Shown here: positions 24,290 through 36,407 of the stretch, in pieces
Layout: each line of letters starts with the position of its first letter
Position numbering within the stretch: the first letter of the stretch is position 1
Assembly: GCF_000003815.2 (NCBI RefSeq)
Contig: NC_049984.1
Location: 10,530,114-10,593,874, forward strand
From: Branchiostoma floridae
Lineage: Eukaryota > Chordata > Leptocardii > Amphioxiformes > Branchiostomatidae
Length of the DNA stretch: 63,761 nt
Direction: 5' to 3'
Made by a program: the position numbers and the translations under genes
The notes under the pieces: generated by a model
Told to the model about the DNA's origin: nothing
Database searches by the model: none
Seen by the model: only the letters and a program-made list of their open reading frames with translations

Positions 24290-27200
24290 CTGCCCAGGTG
24301 AAGAACCTACAGATAGCATAGTCTCTCAGACATGTACATAATGCCTCTGTTTTACAACCATTCTATTTACTTCATCTTTTACATTAAGTTTCACTTTTGA
24401 CAACCTATGGTCAATGAAAATGCAACCATGCTGTGATCTCCATGAATGTGTCTAATCTTAAAGTAGTATTGTGTGATGAAGTGTTGCAACACAATACTGC
24501 CTATCATTCTCCAGGTTTAACACTGCCAATATAGGTACAGCTGGGGAGTTTGAATCTTGTTCCACACTATGAGCCAACCTGCTGTGCCATAATTCACACC
24601 ATTATAGGCAGGTGGCTTCTAGGGTCTCCTGCTGGTCACAGTCTGAGGTTCAAAGGAAAAGTCACAGGTGTTTTTTTCAAACACAAATTCTTGACTGGTG
24701 AGAAAACAGTAACTCATATCATAAGGAATTTATAGTCTCCTATCATTAAACCTATAACCTCTGTGGGAGCATTCTTGACACGCTGTTGGAATATACCACT
24801 TGCATCTGAGCTCCTCTTTATTCTTCAACCTGATTCAGTATTTGGCAAGTAGGGTAGGGGAAAATGAAGATCAAGTTCAATAAAGGGCCTATAAGCAGTT
24901 TCTCAGAACTTTCAGTTTTGACATCTCATGTTCTGAATATCGCATGTTGTCATGGTTATTGGGTGGTAGATACATTTGTTGGGAAACAGAGTAGGTTTGG
25001 GCCCCCTAGCAGCTTTTCTGGAACTGCAGGGGTCAATGTTGTTGAAGGCTTTGAAAGAGAAAAGTAGGCTGATCTCCAAACTTGTACCTACATGCATTAA
25101 ACTGAGGCAAGAAGAAAGGACTGTACATAAATTCAAAATACGGACACTGTAAAAACACAAGCAAATGCATGGAAGAGCTGGTGAAAAAACATTCAGGGTC
25201 TTTTCTTTTTTTATCCATCTCATTTTTTACACGCTCTTGCATTGAATTTGTCACTCAAACTAGTCAAGGATGTCATAAAATGACATGCTCTGGCCTATTA
25301 AATCTATATGTTGTATACAAATTCTTCTTCAGTTAATAATAGACTAATGTAAGCTGTATCCCAGAAGCTTATCCAAGAAAATTTCTAATTGCCAGATGTT
25401 TGATAAACTATAAAACTTCATTTATTGATTCTGGCACTAGTGAGAAGAATTTCCTGCACTTAAACTGCTCACGAATGCGTGTTGTCTTTAGTAAGACTCC
25501 CAAGAAAATCATTTCAAGATGGAAAATATCCAGGATAAATTGGGACATGGAGGGAGACATAACAAAAACAATTGTGCCTATCAGGAAAATGTCTGGCATC
25601 TGACTTTCAAATCATAACCTGGGAGATGGCAGAACAGTCTGGCCCAGTTCTTACTGAGTACTTACATATGGAGATGCAACTATCAATGCTGTGTCAGACA
25701 AGACATCTCTACATAGATATTAGATAGGTATAACTTATAAGATGGTATGATAAATGTATCATATGGCAGTGCAATGTATATACTCTGCAATGTTGGTGCC
25801 AGAAATAATTTTTCTTCTGCTGCAGGTATAGGTATAGGTATAACATACACTCTTCCCATTCCTCCCCCTGATGGGGTTGACAATGTTGATTTAAGGGGAT
25901 TATGGAAAAGAAATAAAGTCGAACACCTTTTCATTTTCTGAAGCCCCCATCAGCTCTATTTCTCCATCTATCACCGTGATTCATACTGTCCAGTACTGTA
26001 TTGATTTCAATGTCTGAAGATTCCCTGTTGAGTCTCTAAGACCAGGGCTATCTCCCTCTTAAAATTCTTTTCCATTCCTCTAATTGTTTAAGAGCCCATG
26101 TTGTTGACTTTCCTGGTTAAGTATGTCATCCTAAGCTTATGCAATGGAAATACATTTTCAACAGTTTGATTAATGTCATTTTTGGGATGGATGGGGTAAA
26201 ATAATTTTCCTCCCAACAAGCAAATAACAGGACACACTGTCCTGGAGACATTGTAATTGACACCCCCACCCTTTTCAATTGGTACAGTGTCCATCCATTT
26301 GTCATCATAAAGCATACAGCCCTCTGTCAGAGTTTATTATGCATTTGAACCTATTAGCATCATTTTGAGGGGGGTCTTCCATTTTTCTTCAGCTGGGAGC
26401 ATCCCCAAAATATCAGATAAACTGTGCAGCATGTGTAAGTTATAAAGTCTACAGTCAGTGAGTGAATGATTGATGCAATGTGTCTGATCTTAGGTCATTG
26501 ACAGTCTGACAGGCATTGGCCTACTTTTTACTTCCTGCAGAAAGTAAACACATGTGGCTGATAGTAGTGACAGACATCATCAAAGGAAGAGGTAATACAT
26601 AATAAACAATGAGATGCAACATGCAACTACGTACATTTGCTCTGTAATACCTTAAAATGTGTTTGTAACTGCATTTCGTTAGTACATGGGCAATCCCCAC
26701 ATGTAAGAAACTTTGCTCCTGTCTGCACCTGTCCTGACTGATCACCCCCTTATCTTCACACAGCCTTCTTTATTACACATCCTCCACTCCCATTACAAGA
26801 CACCATCAAGTTTTACAGCAAACTGTGGGTGCCGCTTGTGTTGGGAACATTGCCACAGTTTAGATAAGGGTTCCCCCTGCCAGCTCAGGAAACCACAGCC
26901 TTGCTGAACTGACCCTGCTGTACTTTGTTTTCAATTTGTTCTCCTGTCTGGAAATTGGCTGCTTCTCTTGTCCCAGAGAAATAGTTGTGATAAGAGGAAA
27001 AGGTGATACTCCAGGTCACTCTTCTCTGGAGGGTTAAAAAAGGTCTGTTTTGAAATGTGCTTTGCATCTGCCAGGATAAGAAAAGACATTTTTCTTCAGC
27101 TTATAAAGTCACAAAGTTCAAAAGTTTTGAACAAAATTCAATGTCACTCGCATTTGCAAAATCTTATTTTGTGAGTTAGGCCACAGCAAGAAAATTTCAT

Positions 27201-29050
27201 GGATGACATCCGCGCGCTCATTAATTTTGGCCTGATTTCAGAAAAAAAACAAGAATTTTTTTCTTCTTCGGAGATGGTCAACATGACAAGAAAGTACCAA
27301 AATGGGAAAGTATGTTGTGCTGTAGCCTAATTTTATTAATGATTGTACTTGTATATTAGCGAGGTAAACATGACTGTAGTTATAGAAGTGAAACCAGCTG
27401 GATAGTTGGAAGTCATGAGTGTAGTTGCCAACTTGGTAAGTAATACCAGTCTGCCACACCAGTGTCACTTTTACTGCATTATTTCACTTCTTGAATACAG
27501 GAATGAATGATTTGTTGTCAGTGCTACCATGTTTTGTCACTTCAACTCTTGTTCCAGCGTTTATGGTGTCTATTTTGAAAATTGAGCGATCTTGTTTTTT
27601 TTTACCTATCTTGTTTTTTTCTCGCCCTATCTCATTATTTTTGCAGTCTGCAGAGGATGTCATCCATAAAATTTACTTGCTGTGGCCTTAGGTTGCTTCT
27701 TGTTTCTTCAGGTTAACTTCAGGTTTCAGGTCTGTGATTGACCATGGCAGATCATAATTACTAACCACACAATTTGTTCAGCATTGCAAAGTTTGCAAAC
27801 ACTGGTGATTTAATGAGGGTCATTCCACTCTAAATAAGAAGTGTTCACTTTCTTCTAAAATACTGATGAAAGACAGAAGCTGACATTTTTATACATTGGT
27901 AAAGCCTGCATATAGATTTACGTCCTGAAAATACCTTGAATCAATTTTTAAGGACAGATGGATCTAAAAAACTTCAATGAAATAATAAATCTTCCTGTTT
28001 TAAATTTGTAGATGCAATATCCGTCACAAGGAATAACATAGGGGGATGTTATGATCTTACAGTTCACCCTTACTCACAACACATGGAACATGTGCACCAG
28101 AACGTGGCATGATAAGAGACAGCATTGCCCAAAACTATATCTCACTACTATGACAACAACATACACCAGAAAGGTGATCCTCCTGAGAACCATCCAAGCA
28201 TATCAACTCCTGGGAACTACAGGGGCAGAATTTGGAGGAATAATTTGGCACACAGAGCAATTTTGAAGTGCACCTGTTGGGTTACCTGTCCTGAGCTATA
28301 GAGCGTACACTACATGTACTATCCATATGGTCGATCTATGTTTCTATATTGACATTCACTCTATGAAAGCAGTATTTGAAGGGATAAGAACTCATAGAGA
28401 CCTCTAACAGGATACAGCAGTACTGCAGGACATTCTGGCCCATCCTGTTTGGTATTATATAATACATTTGTACAACAAAATTTGCTTTTACATGTACGTG
28501 TACCTGTACTTTCAAATGTGCATGATTTGAACAAAATCCATTTCTGCTAATTATTCTGCTCACATGAATTATGATAATTACAAAGATATTTACCGGAATC
28601 ACGGCTTATATGAAGGTTTTAGAATTGACTGATTGATGTCAGTCAAAGATATCCACCAGAAGGAGTTTGTTGTGGACTGGTGCAGGGTGACATATATATC
28701 TCTCTGGAATAGCCCTTGGTAAAAAGGAACTGTTTCTATTCATCATTTCATGTTCTGGGAAAGGGCAACAGATCTGGAGGAGCGTTACTAGTATGACCAA
28801 TTTGTCCAATGGTGCAGAAATTTGAATTGAAGAGCTGGCCGTAGCTGCTGTTAACTCCTACAGCAGCGCCCCCTATATATCTAGCAAAAAACTACACCTG
28901 GTTTGTTAAAGAGATTCATCAGTCATGCATGAGTAAGTAAGGTACGTGATTACCTGTTTTCAAGAGTCACCGATTGATGAACTCTTCTATCAACTTACAC
29001 CTGGTTCACTATTCCTTTCAGCCATGATAAGCAGTGGTTTGGTTGAACGT
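24290..29050. other. Non-coding stretch, possible WDR89 3' flank
   Basis: No coding exon is recognised. The right-hand part (about 28.0-29.0 kb) is where the 3' UTR of the minus-strand WDR89-like gene should lie, but I could not choose a polyadenylation signal. Short open frames here have no motif. Confidence 0.4.
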
Positions 29051-29058
29051 ATTCAGTA

Positions 29059-32000
29059 TTAACCTACCTTTCTGGATACAGCCTGGCTTGTTAGGGACAG
29101 GTCCTTTGTTTCCTTCTCCAAGTCAACCCCAGGTTTCCACAGGCACAGCAAACCATCCTCCGCTCCTGTCACTAGAGACTCCGTCTAAGGAACAATTTAT
29201 TCATTGTGAAAAGACTAGCCTCCTTTGCTGTCTTCTAGCAGAGCCATCTTTTTTTTTTGATTGATTTTATTTTGCACTTTAAAAACAATCATAAATACAG
29301 CAAATTAAAGAAAACAATAGAACGTGCAAGGGGAGAGAAAAAGCCGTGTGGCTTATACAACCTCCACCCCCTTCAAAATTTACAAATCATAATGCTATTA
29401 AATGAATATGAAGACCATACATCAAACCATAATAAATCAAATAAATCAAATGAAACCCAGTGATCATCATGACGCAACAAATGATCTAGCTAAAAAAACT
29501 GAAGCAGACAAAACTGAACATGATCTACAGATCATAAAGAAATAAGTCAAAATCATAGAATTAACCTGCTAGCAAATACCGAATGAAAGCAAATACAGAA
29601 AATCAAAACAAGGGATGCAACAAACAGGCACCAAGTACATGGTATAATACTTAAAAATAACTGAACATAATATAATCAAGAAGCTAGGGAACAAATAAAT
29701 CAGGAGCAGATAGTTGGCTTCTCTATGAGGTTGTTTTTTATGCTTTTCTTGAAAACGGAAAGCGACTGACAATTTCTGTTGGAAAGACTTAGAGTGTTCC
29801 ATATGGATGGGCCCCTAAACAATATAGTGAATTGTGTTAGGTTAGATTTTGTTTTAATAGGTCTAAGTCTGTTTTGCTGCCTCGTACTGTGATCGTGAAT
29901 ATCTGAGTTGTACTTGAATATGTCTTTATATAGGACTGGTACAGAGGGACTGTTGTGAATAACTTTATGGACGAAAATGGCTGACTGTAATTTGTTTATA
30001 TCATATACTGTCAAGATTTTCAGATTGTGAAACAAAGCTGCTGAGTTTGCTATAAATGAGGCGTTTGAAGCAAATTCTTCCCATCTTTTATTTTATGGGG
30101 GAAGTGCAGAAACTCCCTCTTAAAGCATTAGAGAATCTTATCCAATTTTGAAAACTGCAAACCGGCGATCCCCCAAGAAATAAAAGCCAGTACTGCTAGA
30201 AATCTGCAAAGAAGGCTAGAAAAAGCACTAAAAAGACACTAGGAAATAAAAGACACAACTGTGTAGGATGCAAAAGCCTGAAGTTAAGCTGAGATGTATT
30301 CCTGGTAAAATGAATAAAGTAAAGTGAAAGCTATAGAACTGTAGATGTCATACTTTGTACCTTGTACAATTGTTGTGCAATAAAGTTATTATTATTATGT
30401 AAAAGAAACATAAAGTATACCTTGTCTTGCCAGTGAAGACACCTTATAGTTGACAGGTGCCCATCTCCCAGGCTGTACAGTGGCTTCAGAGTCTTCTTTT
30501 TCCTCTTCACTTTGTATACATTAAGTCTACCGCTGTTAACGGCAAACACTCATGACCATGAACTACTTCCTCAATACATTTGTGTACACAAAAAAAGTGT
30601 ATCAACAGTTCTATTGACGCAAAAATTTGGCTGAATCTCATGACTTAGCAGCAAGAAAAAGTACATGTACATGTACACAATAATTCAGACATTTCCAATA
30701 GGAGTTTGATAAAGCCTCACCTGTGTAAGCCACCTGCTAATAAGAGTTTCTTCTGTTGGGCATCCCAGAAACAGTCCACCAGGTAGTCTACTGCCCCCTG
30801 GAGAACATGGAGAATATCCAGTATGTTAGAGAATATTAGGAGGACTGCCAACATAGCCTGGTAAGCTACAGCGAGCAGACCAAATTGGAGGCTTAACTGC
30901 CATGGCGCAATGCTCTTCAGAGTCAGCGAGGATGAATGAGTGAGTGAGAGCCAACATATAACCAAGGATGTTGGCATAACAATAAATTCTTGTAATATTT
31001 GTCTATCTTGTTATGAATCACAGAGATGAAATTATAAATTTTCCAAAGGATTACAGGATATTTAAAAAAAAGCTTGCCTACAAAAAAAGGCTATGTAGGC
31101 CCTCAGAATGAAATGGGAATAGAAAATACTGTAAACAACAAAAGACTCTATGTTTCAAGATTTAAGGGTTAATCTACTAACTGAAGATAAAATCCACCTA
31201 TAGTAATACATGAAATATTGGTTGCTGTTCTTCAGATGACACTTGGTAAACTGTTGGACCTACCAAAGTGCCACTTTTCCTGGTGACATCATCCGTCTCC
31301 ATGGAAACCTCCTTGTCCTTCATGTGTTTGACGGTGGCCACAGGTGCATGATGGTCCAACTGGGGAAGGCAGAGCATTTCAGTGTTTCTTTAATTAGTAA
31401 TATGGGCGTCAGAAAACCAGCAAATATTCTATCAGTCAGCCAATAAACACGTAAACACACAAAATTTCATCTATTAGATCTACTAAAGCCCCAAAAAAGC
31501 AGTACATCAAGATATCAAGAGTATAAAAGTGGAACAAGTATGGCTCAGTAAGTCATGTATATTTTCAAGTTTTTTCTAGATAACCAAAAAAAATGTACTA
31601 TATTTTACGCAAAGTATTCCCAACATGTACCTCTTTTGGAGAGTAGTCTTTGATGTCCTCAAAATTGCCAATCTGGTCTGCCTGCAGATTGGAGAAAAAA
31701 AACATACACCCATATGACAAACTGATGGATTATCCATTCTCTATTGGTTATGCAGTTGGGCAGCAGAGTATTAAAGATATCTCTGTAACAGTACACACTA
31801 AATTTTTAGTATATATAAGAATTCGTAGATGTACTTTGCTAGTAAGATACCACGTTCTTACATCACTACTTGTACTTTATCATCTTGGCCTATACTTAGC
31901 TTGTAAGAGCATTAATTAAGGGTTAATGACCCGTCCCGAGGTGTATATATGGTGTCATAACGCCTGGTCCTTTGCTATAACCACCGAATAAAACCATTGA

Positions 32001-33098
32001 GTGAGCGAAGCGAACGAGGTGGTTTTATGAGGTGGTTATATCAAAGGACCAGGCGTTATCACACCATGTACATCGAGGAACAGGCGGGTCATTAACGTTA
32101 TTATCATATAGCCTACCCAAACTTGCAAACTCCTGTATGATGTATAGATCCCTTGGTACTATACGTGTGAATTCCTTTGTCGAATTTCTGCAAGTTCACA
32201 TTTGTTCCTTGGTACATATATTTGTTTCCAGATTGCAGATTGAAACCAAAATTTCCACTGAAAATATTCAAAACATTGCAGTCTTTCGCTTTTTAGAACA
32301 ACAAAACTCATTATCAATGTTAACAGAAGGAGCTATTCCCTCCTTGCAGTCTGTACTTATTCCCTCTGCTCTGGCATATGTTTCGCTCCTTTTGATTGGC
32401 CAAACCCTGCATATCTTGTGTGTATCGCTCAGTCTGGTTGGTCAGAATTAATCGACACCGGCACCGGTGTTGATTTGCATCGACACCGGTGCCGGTGTCG
32501 ATTCATTCTGACCAATCAGAAGGAGGATACACACCGGCCTGGCCGGAATCTAAGTGTTACGGCGTCATAACCAACGTGGAACGGGGCCTTCTGATTGGTC
32601 CGCGCGGTCTGGCTATATGATAATGTACCATAAAGGTCTTCATTCATTTGTTCATTTTTCCCATTAGTGCTACTGTACCTCATCTGTGTCCCACAGCTGC
32701 AGAGTCTCCACATGCGTCACACAGTACAACTTGTCTGAGTTAGGGCCGTACCATCCTATCCTGCTCTATAGGGGGGAAAACAAAACAGAAATATCATCAT
32801 CAGTACATAACTGTAAGTACACAAAACAGTTACTACATGTTTAGCTAGGGTATCATATAAAAGTTGTTATGTTTCGAATAGACCCCTATTGTTTCCAATA
32901 TGTGTGGTGGGATCTTAAACATACTGGAAGACATGGATCTTAAAGACATGGATTTGAACCTATAGGACCTTCGGCAACAACTCTAACTGCAAGACTCCCT
33001 TGCCATCTTGAGGGGATAGTCAAAGCCCATACTACATTGAAATACCTTACACACATACAGCACACACATACACACATACACACACACACACACACATA

Positions 33099-33165
<67 letters not shown>

Positions 33166-35695
33166 CATATATATGACCAGGAGTTGTATAAAAAGCCAGC
33201 GCTCACCACAGAAGACTCTGTGTTGAGCACATTCTCTACTGCATCATCCTCATCACTCTGCCTGACATCAAATATGCTGATCAGCCCATCTGTGGACCCT
33301 GAGGCCAACCTGTGAGGTATGCTGGGATGGAACTTCACCTGTGCAGCAGTGACATAAAAAAACATGATAAAAAAGACATCATAAACTTATATGGCAACAG
33401 CATGTAATGCTAGTTCACCTTTATCTGTGGGGTAACCTATATCCTTTGTATTTAAACGGGACATTGTAGGATATCAAGTTGACAGACGGTGGTCTCAATT
33501 TGCAATATTTTCAAAATACTGCATTTTGAAACCACCGTCCATCGACTTGGTATCTCTAAATACATTGTACTCTGTAATAAATGCAACGGATATAGGTTAC
33601 CCCACAGATAAAGGTGAACCACAGTTAAAGCTTCATAGGGTTTATTTGCTTAAAATTTTTGTCCTTCTCTTAAAACTACAATCCTGCTACCATTTTGAGG
33701 TTACTGACTAAAACTCCTTATAGAATAGAGTCTTGTACAGCTTGTGTAAGCTTCATAAAACCATTCATTGGTGTCTGATTTTAGTTCCCTCACCTGTGTG
33801 ATGTCATCACTGTGGGAGTCTGGGTAGGTGTGCACAATCTGTCCTGTCCTGCTGTCCCTGCAGATACCCATGGAACAACAGGGAGGTAAAATCAATGTTA
33901 CCATTTTTTCACAGCACAAAAATGACTGATTCAAGACCAGAGATTAATAAAAATAGGTACATGTCTTCCACATGAAAAATCTGTAAAGACATCTAGATAC
34001 ACATTCTTATATTCCTGTAAATCTGCTCTGAACACAACAGACAAAAGTTTTTAAAAATTCCCTACTAATGCTTTTAAATGTATCAGCTTGAGAGTCTTCT
34101 AGCTCTACTGCATGCACATGTATGTACTGACCAGAGAGTCACATTTGTGTCAGGCATCCTCTTCTGACAGCCTCCACAGACCACTGTGTCATCACAGTTA
34201 ACATCCAAACTGGTAAATTGGTCCCCTTCATACCCTGTTCAGTGAGGTACAGAAGACGTCATAAGATTAAACAAAGCATACCTGTGGCTTCTTCTTACCA
34301 TTAAAATACAATGCTGGCTTTTTTTCAGATCAAATCAGATAATGCCTATCTCAATACAAACCTTTTAGTATCAGGGTTGGCTTTTTATTGCTGACTCTTA
34401 AGTCACAACACCTGATGGTACCATCTAATGATGAGGAGTAGAGCATGCTGGGAGTGGTGTGTGCAAACTTGACCCCTGACACTATATCAGTGTGACCTGC
34501 AATACCAGACAAAACATGTCGGCATCATGAATCTTTTGTTGACAGATTTCAATATAATGTTATAATTACATGTTATATTACAAAGCAAAAATATACATTT
34601 AATCTAATCCAATACAGTATTGCATATACAGATACACTAGTACAAAAGTTTTGATAAAATTTCATTCCCAGCTTTAAGATGCACCATTTCCCTGTATGAC
34701 TTCTCCTACCTTCCAGTCTGTGCCTCAGTGCCAGTGTTGTTGCCTGGTACACCTGGACTGAGTTATTGGATCCTGAGGAAAAAAGTTTGAGGTTGAGTTA
34801 TTCAAAAGTTTGAGGTTGAGGTTTTCATCTTAAATGGAGTTGTGCCATTGAATATCAAAATATAGTGCCTTTTGTTCAAAGACGTTTATTTCCATTATCA
34901 AATTAATACTTCACAGCTTATCAAGCTCCCTTTACTATACCACTGATGCTCTGTGTAAAGTTATAACAAAAAAATATAACAGTTACTACAGGTCAACTTT
35001 GTGCTTTTGTATGGAACTTAAACATTGCTACTATTTCACAAACTTATCACTTAAAAGAATTCACCAAAATTCCCTTACCCATTGCTGCCAGTAGACTGTC
35101 CTCTGCACCTGGATCAGATCTGAAAAATAAGAGCATCCAAAGAATGTCCCCTTTTTATAATGTAGCTGGTGTCATTTGAGTGTCTTGAGACAGTTTCTGA
35201 CATGTCAGGAGTCTTCTTGCAGCCTTACAATAATTTTTTTTCTCATTTGTTACATGTAACCCAAATCAGTCTGACCTAAATGTCAGACTGTCTCCAAGTC
35301 CAATGTCTACAATTACAGGCCAGCTCCTTGGCTTCAAGACCAACAAGCCCCCAAAGAAATTCTACATAGGGCCCTTCTCCCGAAGTTTAGATCCTGAGAC
35401 ATTCGATACAGATACTCACTGTCAGTCTGATATTGGACATGGTACCTTTGTATAATGGAGCTTCCAAAGTGAAATGTGTTATCCTGTACAATGTATATAG
35501 CACAATGGGTCTGCATTCCAGGCTAGTCAATAACCTGCAGAGTTGGATTGCATCAAACTGAGTACTGAATCAAAGGCGAACTCACCTGGCCTGCCCAGCT
35601 ATGTCAGAGATGTATGCTGCATTGGTGGTACCTGCACCACCGGAATCCTCTTCAGCCTGAGGTTTCGGCTTCCTCTCTGGTTTGTGTTTTGGCAT
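29059..35695 (-). CDS. WDR89: WDR89-like WD40-repeat protein, 13 coding exons
   Basis: This gene encodes a WD40 beta-propeller protein related to WDR89, whose molecular role is poorly defined. Coding exons on the minus strand: 35695-35586, 35119-35079, 34772-34710, 34496-34362, 34234-34132, 33857-33794, 33338-33207, 32765-32679, 31681-31631, 31359-31264, 30797-30721, 30532-30421 and 29184-29059. All joins have GT-AG borders and consistent phase, giving about 398 residues. Diagnostic stretches are GHTDIVSGVKF, SSLDGTIRCCDLR, SHSDDITQ, VKFHP and STDGLISIFDV, GDGHLSTIRCLHW and GAEDGLLCLW. The last exon is read through a GT at 29067 to a TAA at 29061-29059; if that GT is a real donor, a further small exon lies downstream and was not found. 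Exon 10 (32 charged residues) has no counterpart in the vertebrate protein as I recall it. A 5' UTR exon may end at 36226 and splice to 35704. The introns hold several transposons. Confidence 0.9.
29246..30050 (-). mobile_element. 5'-truncated LINE fragment (reverse transcriptase C-terminus)
   Basis: A minus-strand frame of 111 residues (30035-29700) resembles the extreme C-terminus of non-LTR reverse transcriptases (jockey/CR1/L2-like group). It has a KLQ..FVHKVIH stretch, an N.DIHDHSTRQ block, a GP.IWN.L motif and a closing basic FKK.IK segment. About 450 bp of 3' untranslated DNA follows, ending in an A-rich tail (T-run on the plus strand at 29249-29260). No endonuclease or catalytic domain is present, so it is inactive. 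It lies in the last WDR89 intron, in the same orientation as that gene. Confidence 0.75.
30330..30398 (+). mobile_element. Retroposon 3' end with ATT tail
   Basis: TTGTGCAATAAAG followed by TTATTATTATT resembles the 3' terminus of many CR1/L2-type LINEs and their SINEs. It lies only about 23 bp from the end of WDR89 exon 12. The 5' limit is not clear; 30060-30330 may belong to the same element. Confidence 0.5.
31264..31359 (-). other. WDR89 exon 10, lineage-specific insert
   Basis: This 96-bp exon is bounded by CCCCAG at the 3' splice site and GTAGGT at the 5' splice site. Both borders are phase 0, so it can be included or skipped without changing frame. It encodes 32 mostly charged residues (KHMKDKEVSMETDDVTRK region) between propeller segments that adjoin directly in the vertebrate protein. 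It is likely a surface loop, constitutive or a cassette. Confidence 0.6.
31927..32091. mobile_element. TTAA-flanked palindromic MITE, 165 bp
   Basis: TGACCCG and CGGGTCA ends are flanked by TTAA (31923-31926 and 32092-32095), the target of piggyBac and Kolobok elements. The arms are inverted over about 70 bp (31927-31995 against 32020-32091), and the loop contains GTGAGCGAAGCGAACGAGG. There is no ORF. It lies in the WDR89 intron between exons 8 and 9. Confidence 0.75.
32100..32624. mobile_element. Foldback DNA element, about 525 bp
   Basis: The ends are ATTATCATATAGCC (32100-32113) and GGCTATATGATAAT (32611-32624). Near the right side is a second, long inverted repeat: about 53 bp at 32418-32470 against 32483-32533. 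Its core, ATCGACACCGGCACCGGTGT, is inverted around a 12-base loop. Several CCAAT-type motifs fall in the arms. It starts five bases from the TTAA MITE and ends about 55 bp from WDR89 exon 8. Confidence 0.65.
33053..33164. repeat. (CA)n microsatellite
   Basis: About 110 bp of CA dinucleotides with a few TA and GC interruptions, inside the intron between WDR89 exons 7 and 8. Open frames of repeated CV or TH residues across it are artefacts. Confidence 0.97.
33413..33619. mobile_element. Palindromic MITE, copy 1, 207 bp
   Basis: A perfect 25-bp inverted repeat forms the ends (33413-33437 and 33595-33619), with weaker pairing inward (GACGGTGGT against ACCACCGTC). A shorter copy lies at 59738-59917, and both are preceded by GTAATGCTA. 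It lies in the intron between WDR89 exons 6 and 7. Confidence 0.75.
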
Positions 35696-35707
35696 GTTTC
35701 TCTACTA

Positions 35708-35745
35708 TAGAGTAGAGTAGAGTAGAGTAGAGTAGAGTAGAGTAG
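35708..35745. repeat. (AGTAG)n repeat next to a splice acceptor
   Basis: About seven units of AGTAG. On the minus strand it reads (CTACT)n and runs directly into CTATAG, a candidate 3' splice site nine bases before the WDR89 start codon. The repeat may therefore serve as the polypyrimidine tract of the first intron. Confidence 0.75.
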
Positions 35746-36392
35746 CTGATGAACCTATTATGACAATTTACGTTATCAATAAACATTTCTCCATGAGACT
35801 GCATTCACTATGAATTTGATGACTACAGTACTCATCTAATAGATACTAGTACCATAAAACAAGTAACCTTTGATGAGAAATTATAAAGCTCCTGTTTCAG
35901 TCATTGATAACGATCAAAATTATAAGGTAACTTCCATCAACAAAACTACGTTTAACTTGAGTTTATGATCAAACTTTCAAACAAAGACTAACGGTAGTAG
36001 GTAACTATCGGGTATAGCAAGGCAAAACCAGGAGCACCCTCTGAGACAGAGTAGAGTAGAGCAAGGAAACTCGAGTTCAATATAGAGTAACGTTAACCGT
36101 TAGTTTCGTATGTAGTAAGACTCCAGTTTGGACACTACAATCAGCTCGATCTGAAAGACTGAAACGATCGCCGCAATATTTGAATACGATCGCAATGCTA
36201 GGAAGACAATACAACAGTTCCTTACCGTTTCAATACGTTTTCTGGAAAGATCTTAGCCAGAAAGCGGTACATTCGTCCACAAAATGAAAAGGTGGCGTGA
36301 AACTTCACATGTAGGCAGCCATCTTGGATGGGACGCTTCAGAAATGGGGTGCAGTGACATAAATTTCCGCCAAGCGGCGTGGCAGTGCAGCC

Positions 36393-36407
36393 GTTGCCAT
36401 GGACAAC
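36393..36407. promoter_or_regulatory. X-box-like RFX site
   Basis: GTTGCCATGGACAAC resembles the X-box (GTTGCC, short spacer, imperfect inverted half-site), 28 bp before the LRRC69 ATG. RFX factors use such sites to drive ciliary genes. The right half carries one departure from consensus or an extra base, so this is a candidate only. Confidence 0.45.

Noticed and set aside
1-29000. A hidden multi-gene novel system in the left 29 kb
   Set aside because: I scanned both strands for motif-bearing exons and found only repeats and short motif-less frames; nothing supports a gene cluster.
33037-33315. Open frames across the CA repeat (runs of TH or CV)
   Set aside because: They arise from the dinucleotide microsatellite in a WDR89 intron; no conserved protein.
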